Below are positions 12,983-25,475 of a DNA stretch of 64,000 nt, in pieces (positions within the stretch are counted from its first letter, which is position 1; every line of letters begins with the position of its first letter). The stretch comes from Entoloma clypeatum. Taxonomy: Eukaryota; Basidiomycota; Agaricomycetes; Agaricales; Entolomataceae. A program made the translations under genes and the position numbers. The stretch covers positions 1,798,001 to 1,862,000 of the forward strand of contig OY751494.1 in NCBI GenBank assembly GCA_963565915.1, in the 5' to 3' direction. Under the pieces are notes generated by a model. That model did not search any database. It was not told the DNA's origin and saw nothing but the letters and a program-made list of their open reading frames with translations.

Positions 12983-14625
12983 ATGTCCCTCGTCGAGCTT
13001 CGTGTCGAGCTCCCCGCCTATGCACACTCATTCGCTATTCTCGTCCCTCGCGCTTGTACAATAGCCCAGGTCAAACAAGAGATCTACAGGTCCTGCCTAG
13101 GTGGGCCACGAGTCGATGGCCAGCGAATTATCTTCCGTGGCCGTTATCTCGTCGACCATGAGACGGTCGATGAGCTCTGGAAGGTATTGGACTTTTTACT
13201 AGTACTTCCTTGATTGACTTGGATGCTTTCCAGTCTCCCGATGAGCCATGTATCATCCATCTCGCCGTCCATCCCTCTGCTTGGTCGTCGGCTCCACCCT
13301 GCCTACCGGCGCCAATATCTACTTTACCTAGCCTCGCTCCTTTGCCTCCAGACTCTGCTATCTCACAACCAACTCACTTCCCCCCCTCACAGCCCATCAA
13401 TGCTAGTCCCATCTCCCCCATGCCACATCCATTGACGTATATCCTCAACAAACATCAGGCAGCGCTCTCCGCGCTAACTCAAGGGACTCCAGTCTATCCG
13501 GCGAGTGCCTTTAGCTTGGATGTACTCCGGTCGATGGCCATCCAAGCGGTTGAAGCACATGGCTGGTCTTGGCCAGTAATCCTCGATGAAGAATTCCCAC
13601 TTGCTACTCCCAACGGATTGTTTTACGACTGTGTGATCATCGAGTACGTTCACTAAGTTCCTCCAAGATTATGGCTGACAGCCACACATAGCGGTCAACA
13701 GTTCCTTTCCCTTCGTGCTCCTGGGATACCAACAGCATTGCAAGCACACGCCCTCGAAGTTCTAACTTACACCTTCACTCTTCTATCTATACCATCGCCC
13801 AATATCACCCCTACCCCCACCGTCACTTCTCAATATGTTCCCATGCCGCCCAATCTCAACCAATTGCTGCAACAACTAGGCCTTCCTGAGGGACTCGCGG
13901 CACGGAACGTGATCCAGAACCCCCCTCCGAACCAGTTTATGCCAGGCCTCCGAGAGATCCCGCTGCGACCGCTTTTTGCGCCCCTGATGCTACTTCTCTT
14001 CCGAACACTGCTACTGTTATATTTCGTCGCTCCAGCAAGGAAGCCAATATTTGGTATCCTTATCGTGGCTTGGATGATGTACGAAATCTGGAGACCTATC
14101 CGAAACGCCCTCATCCGTAATCTACAACCTGTGGCTGCTGATAACCAGGAACGACAGAATGCCCCCGTCCCGCAACCCGTGCCGAACCCTCCGGCTGATG
14201 TCCCCCGGCCACCACAGAATGGAGCCGTTGGTGGTGTTGCACAGAATGAGCTTGATAGGCAAGCGAGAGCAATCCTCGATGTAGTGGCCAATCAAAATAT
14301 CTCTGCGGAGGAGGAAATCCTCAGTGACAATCGCGGAATAAATCCACCAATGCCCAGTACAAGGCATAAGCTGGCGACGTTCTTTAACTTGCTCATCACA
14401 ACAATGCATCCGGCGGTATGGAACCGGAGAAGAGCTGCTCTTGGTAGAAGGGAAGGCAGAATAAGGACAGAAGCAAATATGCGGGATGCTGTCACAGAGA
14501 ATGAAGACGCGAATAGAGCACAGATACGTGCTGAACTTGGCAGACAGTATTCTCGTCGTCCCCTCTGGGTTCGCGAATACATCGATCGAGTGGTCGTTGG
14601 GGACTGGGTCGATGATTCGGATTAG
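12983..14625 (+). CDS. Ubiquitin-like-domain membrane protein (HERP/Usa1-like)
   Basis: N-terminal ubiquitin-like fold: VELRVELPAYAHSFAILVPR, TIAQVKQEIYRSC, QRIIFRGRYLVDHETVDELW. Introns at 13182-13232 and near 13643-13690. The middle is Pro-rich, then a globular stretch (SLDVLRSMAIQAVEAHGW). A long hydrophobic pair follows at ~residues 325-375: RPLFAPLMLLLFRTLLLLYF and KPIFGILIVAWMMYEIWRPI, consistent with two membrane helices or a hairpin. The C-terminus is Arg/Asn-rich and ends in DWVDDSD. UBL plus hairpin resembles HERP/Usa1 of the ER-associated degradation (Hrd1) complex, but I assign that by architecture only. The start could be an in-frame ATG at 12926 (MEMTDVELSYD); 12983 places Met directly before the first beta strand. 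Confidence 0.75.
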
Positions 14626-14763
14626 ATTTGTGATGTATTAAATAAGTTAATATTTATAAATGACCCGCCTTTGTGACTAAAAGGGATGAAAGCGGAGCAC
14701 GTGGCCTTGGCGTGCCGCCTTTCCTTTTACCCTACCACCACCACCACCACCACACTCGGCGCG

Positions 14764-16268
14764 ATGTCAACGTTCGATAGCCTCATCAAGGAAGTGACTC
14801 GGGACGCGCATCGCGTGCAGCCACGAGATGCTCTTCAATTCTGCGCAAATTGGTTCCAACAACGTTTGGAGGAACAGAGAGCGCGTTCGCGTGATGCTTT
14901 AGCCAACCAGCGTGGCTCGTTTGGGGTGGACCTTCCAAATGATATATACATTGATAACCCCCTGAATGCGCCCGAGGCAGCAACTTCCTCTTCATTCTAC
15001 CCAAACTCACACCAAAGGCCGTCTCTCAGGGCCAGCATCGCACAGAGCCCCTTTGGCATGTTGAACGTAGCTGGAAACGCATTGCTTTCCGAGGAAGATC
15101 CACGAACACCCTTCAATTTTGGTCACAGTAATCTACCTCCAACATCTCCCCTCTCAACTGCAAATCCATTCGCCTCTTGTGATCCTGCGACACCCACCTC
15201 GCATAACCCTGGAGATTACCTCCATCCCGCCACATCTGCGATATTTGCGCGTCGTACATCCGTCTCTGCAGAGTCCATTGCTGTAGACAGCGGCACCGAT
15301 GAACCCCTGCCAGTATACCCGAAAACCGAAGATCAACTCCTTCGTATCAAAGCGTCCATTGCGAAAAACTTCATGTTTCGAGACCTAGACGAGGAGCAAG
15401 AGACGGGAGCCTTGAATGCAATGCAAGAGTTAAAGGTGGGTAGAAATGAAGTGGTCATCCGCCAAGGAGACGTCGGAGATTATTTCTACATCGTCGAGTC
15501 GGGCCTTCTGCACTGCTATATTCGACCCGAGCCCCTGCCTCCGACGTGGCTTACTGACAGACATTCATCGACAAGCCTCAATCCTGAGGACATGTTCATA
15601 CAACCCGGTTATCATCCCGAGTTTGGTAAACAAGTCGCGACGTGCACTCCTGGCACATCGTTCGGTGAGTTGGCTCTGATGCATACGCATCCACGCGGGG
15701 CGACCGTCCTATCCATCGAACCTTCCACGCTATGGTCACTGGATCGGATAACGTTCCGCACCATTATCTTGACGGCAGCTCATAGGCGGAAAACCATGTA
15801 TGAACAATTCCTGTCGTCGGTGACCCTCTTGTCGTCTCTGGATGCTGGAGAGTGTAGCAAAATTGCGGATGCCTTGGTGAGCAAGTTGTACCATGATGGA
15901 GAGGCAGTCGTAAGGCAGGGGGAGATGGGCGATACCTTCTTCTTTGTCGAAGAAGGCGAGGCAGTGGTGACGAAGTTGCAACAAAGTGACGATGGACATG
16001 TTCAGCAGATAACTGTGGGACATCTCATGAAGGGTGACTACTTCGGTGGTCAGTGATTCTCCCCCGTTCCAGTGCTTGATGATAATCTCGTTCTGTAGAA
16101 CTCTCTCTCCTACGTTCTGCGCCACGCGCGGCTACCGTCAGTGCGGTGAACCGCAACAGTCCTACCCAGCCCAAACTCAAAGTTGCGGCCCTTGATGCAC
16201 CATCCTTTACGCGCTTGCTAGGACCGCTTCGTGAAATTATGGAGCGGAGGGCGGGAGAAAGTTATTGA
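14764..16268 (+). CDS. BCY1: cAMP-dependent protein kinase regulatory subunit
   Basis: Binds and inhibits the PKA catalytic subunit until cAMP loads. N-terminal dimerisation/docking helices: SLIKEVTRDAHRVQPRDALQ and FCANWFQQRLEEQ. A disordered linker leads to the inhibitor site ARRTSVSAES (RRxS, about residue 165), so it is a phosphorylatable type II-like substrate site. Two cyclic-nucleotide domains follow with phosphate-binding cassettes FGELALMHTHPRGATV and FGELSLLRSAPRAATV, each with the conserved Glu and Arg. One intron interrupts the second cassette (16049-16098, GTCAGT...TGTAG). The last residues are EIMERRAGESY. Start at 14764 (MSTFDSL) chosen over the in-frame 14686, which adds a poly-Thr leader unlike the family. 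Confidence 0.95.
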
Positions 16269-16858
16269 AGCTGGAGATTGGTTTTTTTTTTCGTTGTCTG
16301 GTTTGCGCATTTTTTTCTCGGAATGTGTTGTTTATCATGCTTGCAAAGATATACCCTGAGTATAATGTTATGCTACGTTCACAACGATCGAACTGCTGTT
16401 GTGATGACGACGAATAATCAGCTGAAGGACGGCATTCCGACGAACAGACAGACTTTCTTTTTCCTCCTTGTCCGGAACACAGGTGCTTGTCCCCTAAAGC
16501 GTTTTCTAGGTGAGATTTACCATTCATGGTGTTTGAGCTTGATGCTGGAGACATTGCCCGTTGGAGTCGGAAGAACACCTGCTACCTTTGTCTTACCGCA
16601 TCCTTTCCCAAATCTCCTATTCCTCACCAAGCCTTCTGCCAGATTGACTCTGCCCAGAAAAGTGGGCATCACACGCTCTTTAATCAACGATGCGCAACGG
16701 TATGCGAAAAGTTAGGCACCCTAAGAGGCAGGGCCTCTTCCCATTACCAACGCGTAAGTAACCTCCCCAACCTCGTTACATCCAGACACTTACACTGGTT
16801 AGTAACTCCCTTCTCGCTGCCGACTCTGTCCCTGCCGCTCCTCCCCTTTCCTACCCAG
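16269..16858. other. Intergenic / unresolved 5' region of the next gene
   Basis: AT-rich 3' flank of the PKA regulatory gene followed by what must include the promoter and perhaps small 5' exons of the Ser/Thr-rich membrane protein. An ATG at 16691 opens a short basic frame with a good donor (GTAAGT at 16752), but I could not join it in phase to 16859. Nothing else recognised. Confidence 0.4.
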
Positions 16859-17627
16859 TACGGTGACATTTCTCCCTCGATTATCGAACGCTGTTGACGC
16901 TCTTCTCAAAAGCTCAAGGTCGACTGATTCGGCGTATGTAGTGTCTATTTGCCGCGTCTATGGTGTATTCACGCCTTTTTTTCTTTCAACTGACACCAGT
17001 ACCGATTCCACTGCCTCGTCAACCTCAACCTCGTCCAGTACCCAGCCGACCACGACCACCAGTGTTCATGAGACGACGTCTAATGGAGTGTTGCACACTA
17101 TCACCGAATACGCGAATGCAGCCTCCTCAGTTGCCCCCACCCCCACCCCCAGCACTACTCCCGTTGTGGCCCAGGGGTTTCTCCAGAACAAACCCTTATC
17201 AGGGACCGTCTTCGCGCTACTTGGCCTTATCGGCTTTTTTACAATACTCAGCATCGTGACTTTCAGCATCAGGCGATCGCGCAACAATCGCCTTGTGAGG
17301 GAGGCAATTTCATTTGACCCCGCTGCCGCCATGGACCCTGATCATTTTTACGGCGACGAGAAGAGTCGTGAGGCATTCGGGCGACGCTCTCCTAGCATTC
17401 GAAGCAAAGATGACTATGGTTATTATCATGGCCCTAGCCCGGGAGTCATGGCTTATGAACCGCCGCACCTGCCGAATGGCGGAGCCGCTCTTCAGCTCCC
17501 TGCGAGGGCATTCGGCTCCCCTTCCAATGACACTTACTCAGTCCGATCAGGGAGCACCAACCGGCCTTCGGGCCGTTCGCCCTATATCACTCAACTTCCG
17601 TCGCAGGGCAATCAGGCGTATGCTTAG
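16859..17627 (+). CDS. Ser/Thr-rich one-pass membrane protein (5' exons unresolved)
   Basis: The readable part starts after an acceptor (CCCAG at 16858) with LPRLSNAVDALLKSSRSTDS. An intron (GTATGT at about 16935 to CACCAG near 16998) is required and joins in frame to TDSTASSTSTSSSTQ. Then come a Ser/Thr-rich presumably O-glycosylated ectodomain, one clear membrane helix (GTVFALLGLIGFFTILSIVT), a basic stop-transfer (SIRRSRNNR) and a Tyr/Ser/Gly-rich cytosolic tail ending QGNQAYA. This layout fits fungal Mid2/Wsc-type or 'TMEM154-like' cell-surface proteins; no cysteine-rich sensor domain is visible, so the role is not assigned. A signal peptide is expected in an upstream exon that I could not define. 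Confidence 0.65.
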
Positions 17628-17951
17628 ACGAATGACGCTCCCAAGGTTCGTTCATCACCTCGAACCCCGATTTGCTCTTGACCTTCAACCCCAACCCGAA
17701 GTCTGCGGGTTTGCCAACGCCACTAATTCGTACAGTCATCCCAAGAGCTTGTTACTTCCTTGCTCCCCACGTATACCCTTTTTCCAACCCGTTCTTCTGC
17801 TGAGCAGACACCGTTTTGATGCATCATCCAAAATTTATCGTTTATGTGTATAAATCTTTTGTGTTGTGTAGTACTTAAGCTTAGTACTTGTGGTCTGAGC
17901 GAGCCTTTCATCGATTCACTTATGTACATATCAGGTTTGTTCAAAAGAAAG
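17628..17951. other. Convergent intergenic region
   Basis: 3' flanks of the membrane-protein gene (+) and the MFS gene (-). No open frame with family-like content; no hairpin that stands out. Confidence 0.5.
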
Positions 17952-20286
17952 CTACATGGCACTCCTCTCGATCTTAGGACTGACTGATGGTTGACTGTCA
18001 TTTTTCTTCGATGCCTCGGCCTTCGCCTTCAAATGTTCTCGTCTCTCCAAATGCCACACGACCCCGGTTATGCTCAGGGTGGCAACACATACACAGATCA
18101 TCGCGATCATCCCATTCCGAAATTTCGGTGCGTCGGTAGCAGGGTAAAAGAGAAGCGGCCACCATGCATTGACAACATTATTCCACATACTATCAGACAG
18201 ATTGCTGTCCGTTAGAATCAAGTGTACAAGATGAGATTGAGCTCACTTCATCGATGCTAAAACAATTGCGCGTTCTTGATCATCATCTGCACAAATCTGG
18301 TTCGCCCAACTAAAAAAACGTACCCAAGTTCAATGACCTTCACGTTAGGAAAAAAAGATACAAACGCAAAAGTCGTGGCTTGGCCTGCGAACGAAGCACC
18401 TGCGATATCTGTTGTCCAAGAATTTAAAAACTTCTGGAGTGTGCAAGACATGGACGGCCCACAGTATGCGAAGAATTTGAGACCAATCGGACTACTCCAA
18501 GCAAGTATGCAAATCGACGCAACCAAACATGCAATGGACATATATACAAGAACAGGCCATCGGATAGATGTACGGTCGGTCCATGTAGCACAGATGAGAG
18601 TTGACGCGATGGCGACGCCAGTGACGCCACTAGGATAATAATCTTGCAGATGGCAAGCATAACTTTTCAGTTATTTCAGAGAGAAATGATAGAACGTACC
18701 GATCTGTTCAACGGTATACCCGCCAATGGCTTTTAACCACTGCCCCATCAGATTGTTCGAGCCAAAGCTTTCCGTTTCACCGGAAACCGCGAACTATGAG
18801 GTTGTTGAGAGGATGGATAGAGGAGGACGAATGGCAGAGATACCGACAAGTAAACTGCATCCATACCACCGCCATCGTCGAAGAACCCTGCGTGCGTCTC
18901 CCCATGATACTGGCTGGCGCGTTACTTGGATTTCATTCTGGACTCGTCTGGAAGCCAAGCTGCGTTCCTAAGAAATCGAAGGTAAGCCGATCGCCAAGGC
19001 TGAAGAAAGAGTAGCTAACACACGACTCACCGATTCTGAGAGGTAAAATGCTTTCGTTGTATCTGGCAAATCGGGGAAAATTATAAAACCATAAAGGGCT
19101 ATCGGAATGGTGATGACACCATCAACAATAAACCTGGTTAAAGAGTGTTTAATTCTGGGGTTTCATGGAAAGCGGTTTGCATACAGCCAGCGCCAACCGC
19201 TTCTGTCAGCATGACCATTTAAATTTCTAAGTCACATCTCATCAAATGGGAATAGATGCCCGGAAAGAAGAGATACATACTTGTAGACTGCTGCTTGAAG
19301 TACACCAGAAAATCTGAAAGGCCAGTGAGGAGGGCGCAGACTACCCGAATATAATTTACAATGTCCCTACGAGGCCGGAGCTCGTGAAGATTCCTGAACG
19401 TTTCCCGAGCTCCCTCGGTTTATACCACCTTGAAAGGTATGTGAAACAAGTTGCATGGAATTCCGAAACGCTCACGAGCCAAGAATATAATGAGTTCCCA
19501 CAAAGGTTGACGATTCAGCCACCCCCTGGAAGAATCGGACAGCATATATCTAGATATCGTGGGTTGTGAGGAAACTGGCTGCAAATATCAGCCTAGCGTA
19601 ACACCAACCTGCTCCACAGTATGGGCTGCACTGGTGCTAGCAGGCTCATGTTACTCCAAAACAGAAAGCATGCTCATGGTAGTATACTGATACCAGAAAG
19701 TCAAGACGCCCCATATGATTTGCATACTTGGAAACCAAAATCTTGGAGACACGACACGCAACATTAGGTTATCTAAACCAAAATATCAGCGTCATGTTAA
19801 ACTCAAGGTCGATCTCTTCAAATTCAGATCTCACTGGGTATCATTCCGACAATGTAGCCACAGGTGAAGATGGTATTGATTTTCTGCTAGAGCCGTTAGC
19901 AGAATCACTAGATGCGGACTGACTAACATTGAACTCTTTCCCAGACATGTTGAGCTCTTCCTTCATCCCCGAGACATAGGCATTCGCTACGTTTGAACGA
20001 TCCAGATCTGGAATGTTTCGTCAGAAAGATTAGTCTAAACCTGAATATTGGATTGTGGTCCACATGGGGACAAGGCTATCGACTTGTCAACTTGATATCG
20101 ATGACTCACAGTTGGTGAAATACTGTCATAGGGTATAAGTCATTAACATGCGCATGTCCATACGGACATATTTACCATAAGGCAGCAGTACGAGAGAATG
20201 AACCAGTCCAATTTGAGCAGCAAAGTCTTTTCCTCCTTGCTCTCCGAGTCTGATGGATTCGCACCGAGAGGTTCACGAAGGCGCAT
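17952..20286 (-). CDS. MFS transporter, anion:cation symporter (Dal5/pantothenate) family
   Basis: Plasma-membrane transporter of the ACS family, whose members carry allantoate, pantothenate, nicotinate or biotin precursors. Start chosen at 20286: MRLREPLGANPSDSESKEEK then TLLLKLDWFILSYCCL, the usual start of helix 1. Next exons give DLDRSNVANAYVSGMKEELN and MSGKEFNVSQ, the highly conserved loop and helix 2 start. Toward the C-terminus: ASFAGQATTF, WANQICADDDQERAIVLASM and NVVNAWWPLLFYPATDAPKF, again diagnostic. The last residues are a hydrophilic Lys/Ser tail (VSPKIERSAM). Roughly ten introns, several ambiguous between 18.6 and 19.9 kb, so internal junctions are not given. No disabling change seen. 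Substrate cannot be read from sequence. Divergent from YTP1, 281 bases apart. Confidence 0.88.
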
Positions 20287-20567
20287 GGGGGCTCGAAATA
20301 TGAACGATGTTGCCGGTCTGGGTACGGACTCGGGGTAGTAAAGCTTACGGAATTTGTATCCTTGTATGAAAAGAGTCGCTGAAGACTTGGAATCGGCACG
20401 GCCATCCGAGTTGGAGATACGTCGTACAGTCCTGCTTTCCGATCATTACGCTGGAAATCTGTAAGTTTAAGGTTGATTGCGTGATCAGGTCTCGTCCTTG
20501 GGTCTCTTTCCAAGTTCTCCGCCTCCCTACCGGCCCTCAACGACAGCCCCGACTCCTTCTTATCGAC

Positions 20568-22798
20568 ATGGCGCGTCCGCCCTGGCGTACGTCAAGCTCC
20601 CTGGTCCTGAGCCTGGCGACGGTTCTTCTCGTGGCGAATGTTTGCGCCTCGCTTACGCTAGGCGATGACCTCACAGCTGATTACTTGCGAAGGGACGGGA
20701 TGCATGGCCATGGCCACCACGATCCCCCTCTTCTTGTGCTGAACGAGACTGATGTGACGATGTATCATGCCCCGACGCCCGAATCTTATTATACTATCGA
20801 TTGGGAAAGTGCGGGCGAAGGCACGCGGCATCCTGGCTTGATCGTGACGCACGTCATTTTGATGTGTCTTGCTTTCTTTGTTGCTCTTCCCATCAGTACG
20901 AGTTCCTCTTTGTCCAGCGTCAAAAACTCATTCGACCCAGGCATCGCATTGCGTTCTGCAAAACATGCGGGACGTACCATTGCTGCTGTGGCGTTCTATG
21001 CTCTGTGTGCCCTTGGCTGTGCTACAAGTACTCTTTACAGGAAGCTTACTCCCAACATGTGAGTAGTCTGCTCTTGTATAGGAACAACACAAACCTTTTT
21101 GGTCCAGGTATGAAGGGGCCGTCCATGGCCGTCATGGATATATAGTCATCCTTCTCGCGATTTCGTTGTCGACGATCGACATTCTTGCCCTGTTTCGGCG
21201 AATCTTCCTGTTTTGCAGAGGGGGTGAGAAAGTTACGACCAAAACCTTTTGGAATGTGGCTATCCTAGGTCGGGATCACGGAGAGAGGGTTATCTCGGGC
21301 TCCGAGTACAGAGGTTTGGTTAATGGAGAGCCAGAGGAGTTCGAGGAACAAACCGTCCTTTCGCCTGTTCGGGAATCCCCTGATCTCGCACGGGTCGAAG
21401 CTTACAGCGACAATACCGCCCAATGGGCAAACGACGTCCGCCGCCAACCATCTCATGGATTTGAACGTCATCATTCCCGACATCAATCCACGGTTTCAGA
21501 TGGAACGTTGTATGGCAATCCTTCCTCGATACATTCCTTCGAGAAACTTCAAGAAGTCACCGGAGCTCCAAGGCTTCTACTTGCACATCGGTTGCGCAGA
21601 ATCTCATACACTGTCTTCGAGAGATTCCTTGTATTTGCCGGTCTAGCGCAGCTTCTGACAGGAATTGTGACATATACTGGTGCGTCCGTCGTTTTCGTGC
21701 GATTGTTACCGATATTCATTCATAACAAGGGGGTTGCAGAGAGAACTATGTGAATGGGTGCTTAGCCCATCTGATAAGTAGGCTCGTTTCGATGTGGGCA
21801 CTTTCCCAAGTATCTCATCAATATGGCAGAGGGCGGTATATTCTGGTCATATGGACTATTCTCCTTCGCCCGTTTCCTTGGCACATTTTCTGAATTCGGT
21901 TGGGCATGGAACCGATCGAACGGAAATTTTGTGTCTGCCGAATGCGTCGAATGTTTCCTTATCTTCCTATATGGCGCCACGAACACATGGATGGAGAGGT
22001 TCGGTGCAAATTCAGGGGATCCATTTACGACCAAGGAGATCCAACATATTAGTATTGCTGTGATGTTCTGCTTCGCAGGCCTTATTGGTCAGTTTAACTG
22101 TCACATTTTTTGTGTGGGTTCACTGACCGCCATTATAGGCATGGGGATAGAATCCAAGAGAATCCGTAATTGGTTGTCTGCCGCCACTTTCGCCTCTGTT
22201 GCATCTCATCACATGGAACCAGCTGCCAATGCGGAACCTGCTAGCTACGTCGCAAGCTTCAATCCGTTCCCTGCACTGGTGATTGGCGTAACAGGCGCTG
22301 CAATGGCAGCTCACGCACAAAGGTATCTCTTTCAGGTATCTCTTCCTTGCATCTTATCATAAGTCGAACTTTCGACTGATGTCGTTTCCCTCGAAAAATA
22401 GGTCCAGATCCATCAACTTTGGGGAAATCTGCTTGTTGGCTCCTCAGTGCTCCGGTGTTTCACATATTTCTTTTTGTGGCTGGGTCCTCCTCGTTCGATC
22501 CTACCTTCACGCCCGCCTACAGAAGCGCTTTCCAGTTTCTTCTTGGCATGCGGTGGTTTGGTCTTCATGTTCTCGACAGAGGAAGTCACGATTGCCGCCA
22601 TGCGTCGCAGTCGAGATGGTGGGTTGACGAAACTTTCGAATATTGTAGATGCTGATAACTTCGCCAGATGTCATGATGTTCCTCAATGTCGCAGTCGCCA
22701 TCACATGTTTGGCTTTCTGCTGGACGCTCTTTGTTGTCAGCTTCAAAGGTTGGTTAAAGTCTCGAAATTCTTCCGATGTTACCTGTCGTGCTGCGTGA
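20568..22798 (+). CDS. YTP1: Ytp1-like multi-pass membrane protein
   Basis: Fungal integral membrane protein of uncertain function, with similarity reported to mitochondrial electron-transport proteins in yeast. The N-terminus has a signal peptide (SSLVLSLATVLLVANVCASL) and a His-rich segment (HGHGHHDPP), then the first domain: LIVTHVILMCLAFFVALPIS and further helices. A soluble Ser-rich loop (about residues 200-290) separates this from the C-terminal Ytp1 domain: GIFWSYGLFSFARFLG, FGWAWNRSN, GATNTWMERFG and TEEVTIAAMRRSRDDVMMFL, the last being the family's most conserved block. About ten membrane helices in all. The first intron splits LPIS|IALRSAKHAG. Ends DVTCRAA. Confidence 0.9.
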
Positions 22799-22979
22799 GA
22801 TGTTTCCACTTTTTTTCCTAATTCAATTACTGTATTATCCGGGTCTTTTTGCTCCAACTTATCATGTCCAATACTTGTTGTTTTAACTTGCCCCTGTTGT
22901 CATTCTCTGACTAATCTGTGTTATCTTACTTGGATATTTGGTACTTAGGCAGATATGATTTACGACGTCAAATACAAAT

Positions 22980-24323
22980 TCAAAATGACATGAGGATCAC
23001 ATAGTCGGCTAATGCTCCCATCCATATCCAAAAACCCGCCCAGCCACAGCCAACAAAACCCTTCCAGCAGCTCGGACGACTGTCAAAATCGGTACGACGA
23101 ATCACACGAACCAGTTGCAATGATGCTAATCCGATGCCAATATAGAAAGGTGCACCATGTGCATTAAGGTATCCAGCGTATGATATTAGAGAGACGGAGG
23201 CAAGCGAGAGCCCATTGAGAATAGTTCTGGAATGTTCCCCGAACAAAAGAGCTGTCGATCGGATGCCGACATGGATATCATCGGTCTTATCCTGTTCCTA
23301 CCTTGTCAAATCTATTAACCGAAGCCGGATATTCTGGTGTCGTACCTGATGGGCATAGATGCTATCATAAACTAGGGTCCAGCAAACGCCTCCAGCATAT
23401 AACGGGAGACACACGCCCCAGTTAACGGACCCAGCCACGGCTGACCAGCCGAGAAGAGCCCCCCAATTGAAAGCAAGGCCTATCAAGCTGGATGAGGGAT
23501 TCGGTCGAGATATTCAAAAGACACAGACAAACCAAGAACGGCCTGGGGCCAGTGTGTCATTCGCTTCATGAGAGGGTACAAGGTTACAAGGGACATGGAT
23601 GACGCTCCGAGCTGGATGCTACCAACAGGCCATTTCAGTCAGTCATAGTCATTGGCATGTTCTGCAATGGTGGGTATGGACGTACCTGTACCAGTTCAGC
23701 TGCGTCAGAATACCCAACCCCGCCGTCAGCTGTGCACCGAGAAAGACGACTGCTTGCTGATAGGTAATGTCTCCCTTTGCCAAGGGCCGCTCTTTCGTTC
23801 TTGCTAGGATAGGTTGCATTAAACAGCAGGCATTAAAAGATTCTCAAACTCACCGACTGCCTTGTCAAGGTTCTTGTCCCACATATCATTGATGGTGCAG
23901 CCCGCGCCACGCATTATGATGGCTCCAAGCCCAAAGAGACTGAGATATGTCAAGGGAGTGGTATAGGCAGCCTCTAGAGCATATGATGCCATGGTGATTG
24001 ACCAAGCTGCATCCTTCATTCAGATTTTGACGCGTCAGATGGATGGGGAGACGATGCAGACCACAAGGATAGAATAATAAGAGCGTTCCAATGGGTTTGT
24101 CAACGCGCGTTAGATGGAGATATGGCCGGACTTTTGGAGGTAGACGGTCCACCCATGTTTTGTCTGTAGTGGTATTGGTTGTTGACGAGGAGAGACGGGT
24201 GCCATTGCCACGGAAGGTGTATATTCTATCAGAGAATAACCATGGCTTGCTGCATTGCCTGCTTTGTTGTAGGAATGGATGTAGTCGGACGCAGCGTCTT
24301 CCAACAGTCACGGCGGTGATCAT
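22980..24323 (-). CDS. COQ2: 4-hydroxybenzoate polyprenyltransferase COQ2
   Basis: Mitochondrial inner-membrane enzyme that attaches the polyprenyl tail to 4-hydroxybenzoate in ubiquinone synthesis. N-terminus is basic and Ser-rich (transit peptide). Mature part starts [20 protein letters not shown]. First Asp-rich motif: [19 protein letters not shown] (NDxxDxxxD), then [13 protein letters not shown]. Second motif: [19 protein letters not shown] (DxxYAHQDKxDD). About nine membrane helices; ends ADYVILMSF and TGA at 22980-22982. Introns split the conserved DKAV|ARTK and HQ|DKTDD regions. Start at 24323 ([14 protein letters not shown]); an in-frame ATG 39 bases upstream (24362) is possible. Confidence 0.95.
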
Positions 24324-24475
24324 GAGCGCGTGAATCAAGGTAAATTTATATAGACCAGACATAAACGACCGCGTTGGACCAACCAGTATGGTATAAACTA
24401 CAAAGCATATGAAAAACCCTACAGAATTTTTGGGTAGGTGATGTATGTTGGAGAGAAGTGATATGCGAGAACGCG

Positions 24476-25475
24476 ATCACCACTCCTTGGCGAGCTTGAA
24501 GGCCCATTCCCAGTCTATCCACCGCGATGAACAACATGAACGATATAAGGAGGGGAACGTGACAGACCTGCATAGACCCCCCCGTCGTCATCGACCACAC
24601 GACTCCTGACGCTGTACGTCCCAGAGCGAGCCAACATGCCAGACGGCGACTCCTCTGGCTCAAAATTCTTTGTATAGGCTTCACCATTCGGATGTGGCCC
24701 ATAAGATCCAAGCATCTGTTCCAACTTGTCCACTAAGATACGGAGAGGTCAACGAAAGGCATAATGCCGGGAAAGAGTACCCCACCTTTCACGCCGGCCC
24801 GCTTAACGACCTGGATGTAGCGCACACCCTGGTGATGGATAAGCAAGTGGTTCAGTAATATTCTTGGAAAAAGAAAGAAAGGACATACCGAGATAATCGA
24901 ATGATTGACTTTGAAAGTGATACGGACGCTAGATATGTTTCGATAGATCGCCCTCGGCTACAGTTTCGAAGACTTACTTATATTCCACACCCTCTTTGAT
25001 GACGATGGGGTTTTTCTTCAGCTCAGCGAGTTGAACACGGTCTTGAAGATTGACCGAGATCGTTTTGCCAGGCGGTAGCGTAGGAGATGCGAGCTGGAGG
25101 GTCACAACAGTAACCTGTATCGATTATCAAGGTTGAAATTTAGCGATTATATTTGATGAACGGTTGGTGCTGCTTGCCTTGGGTCCAGAAGTATCTCCAG
25201 AGGCAACACCGGGAACAATGCCCAGGGATGCCTTCCAGCGATTCAAACTCTCATCTTCGGCATCAAGTTTGGCGTATTCATCCGTGCTTTTGACAGCGCT
25301 CGGTTTGTATCCTTAAGTTGGCAAAGACGATCATCAGTCAAACCTGAAAGATCTTGAGGATCTCAAGATCACCTGGAGTGGTGGAGGGCCTAAGATCGTC
25401 TTGATCTTCGTTCTGTAAATGACACCTTATCAATCGGGCATCGACAATTTGGTACAGAGGACTCACAGTGGACAT
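24476..25475 (-). CDS. RDI1: Rho GDP-dissociation inhibitor
   Basis: Cytosolic protein that extracts prenylated Rho/Cdc42 GTPases from membranes and holds them in the GDP form. About 200 residues over six exons, starting MSTNEDQDDLRPSTTPGYKP, whose acidic N-terminal helix contacts switch regions. Immunoglobulin-like beta-sandwich stretches follow: DESLNRWKASLGIVPG, VEYSVRITFKVNHSIISGVR, YIQVVKRAGVKVDKLEQMLG, SYGPHPNGE, FEPEESPSGMLARSGTYSVR and SRVVDDDG, ending DWEWAFKLAKEW, the canonical C-terminus. Last exon is tiny (from about 24515). Same strand as COQ2, whose start is 153 bases downstream. Confidence 0.95.

Noticed and set aside
16526..16897. 123-codon frame as the N-terminus of the Ser/Thr-rich membrane protein
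   Set aside because: No signal peptide and it ends in TGA in a phase that does not join the downstream exon.
24022..24040. TGACGCGTC copy near 24029 as another proteasome-type promoter site
   Set aside because: It lies inside a COQ2 intron, not at a promoter; shows the word does occur by chance.
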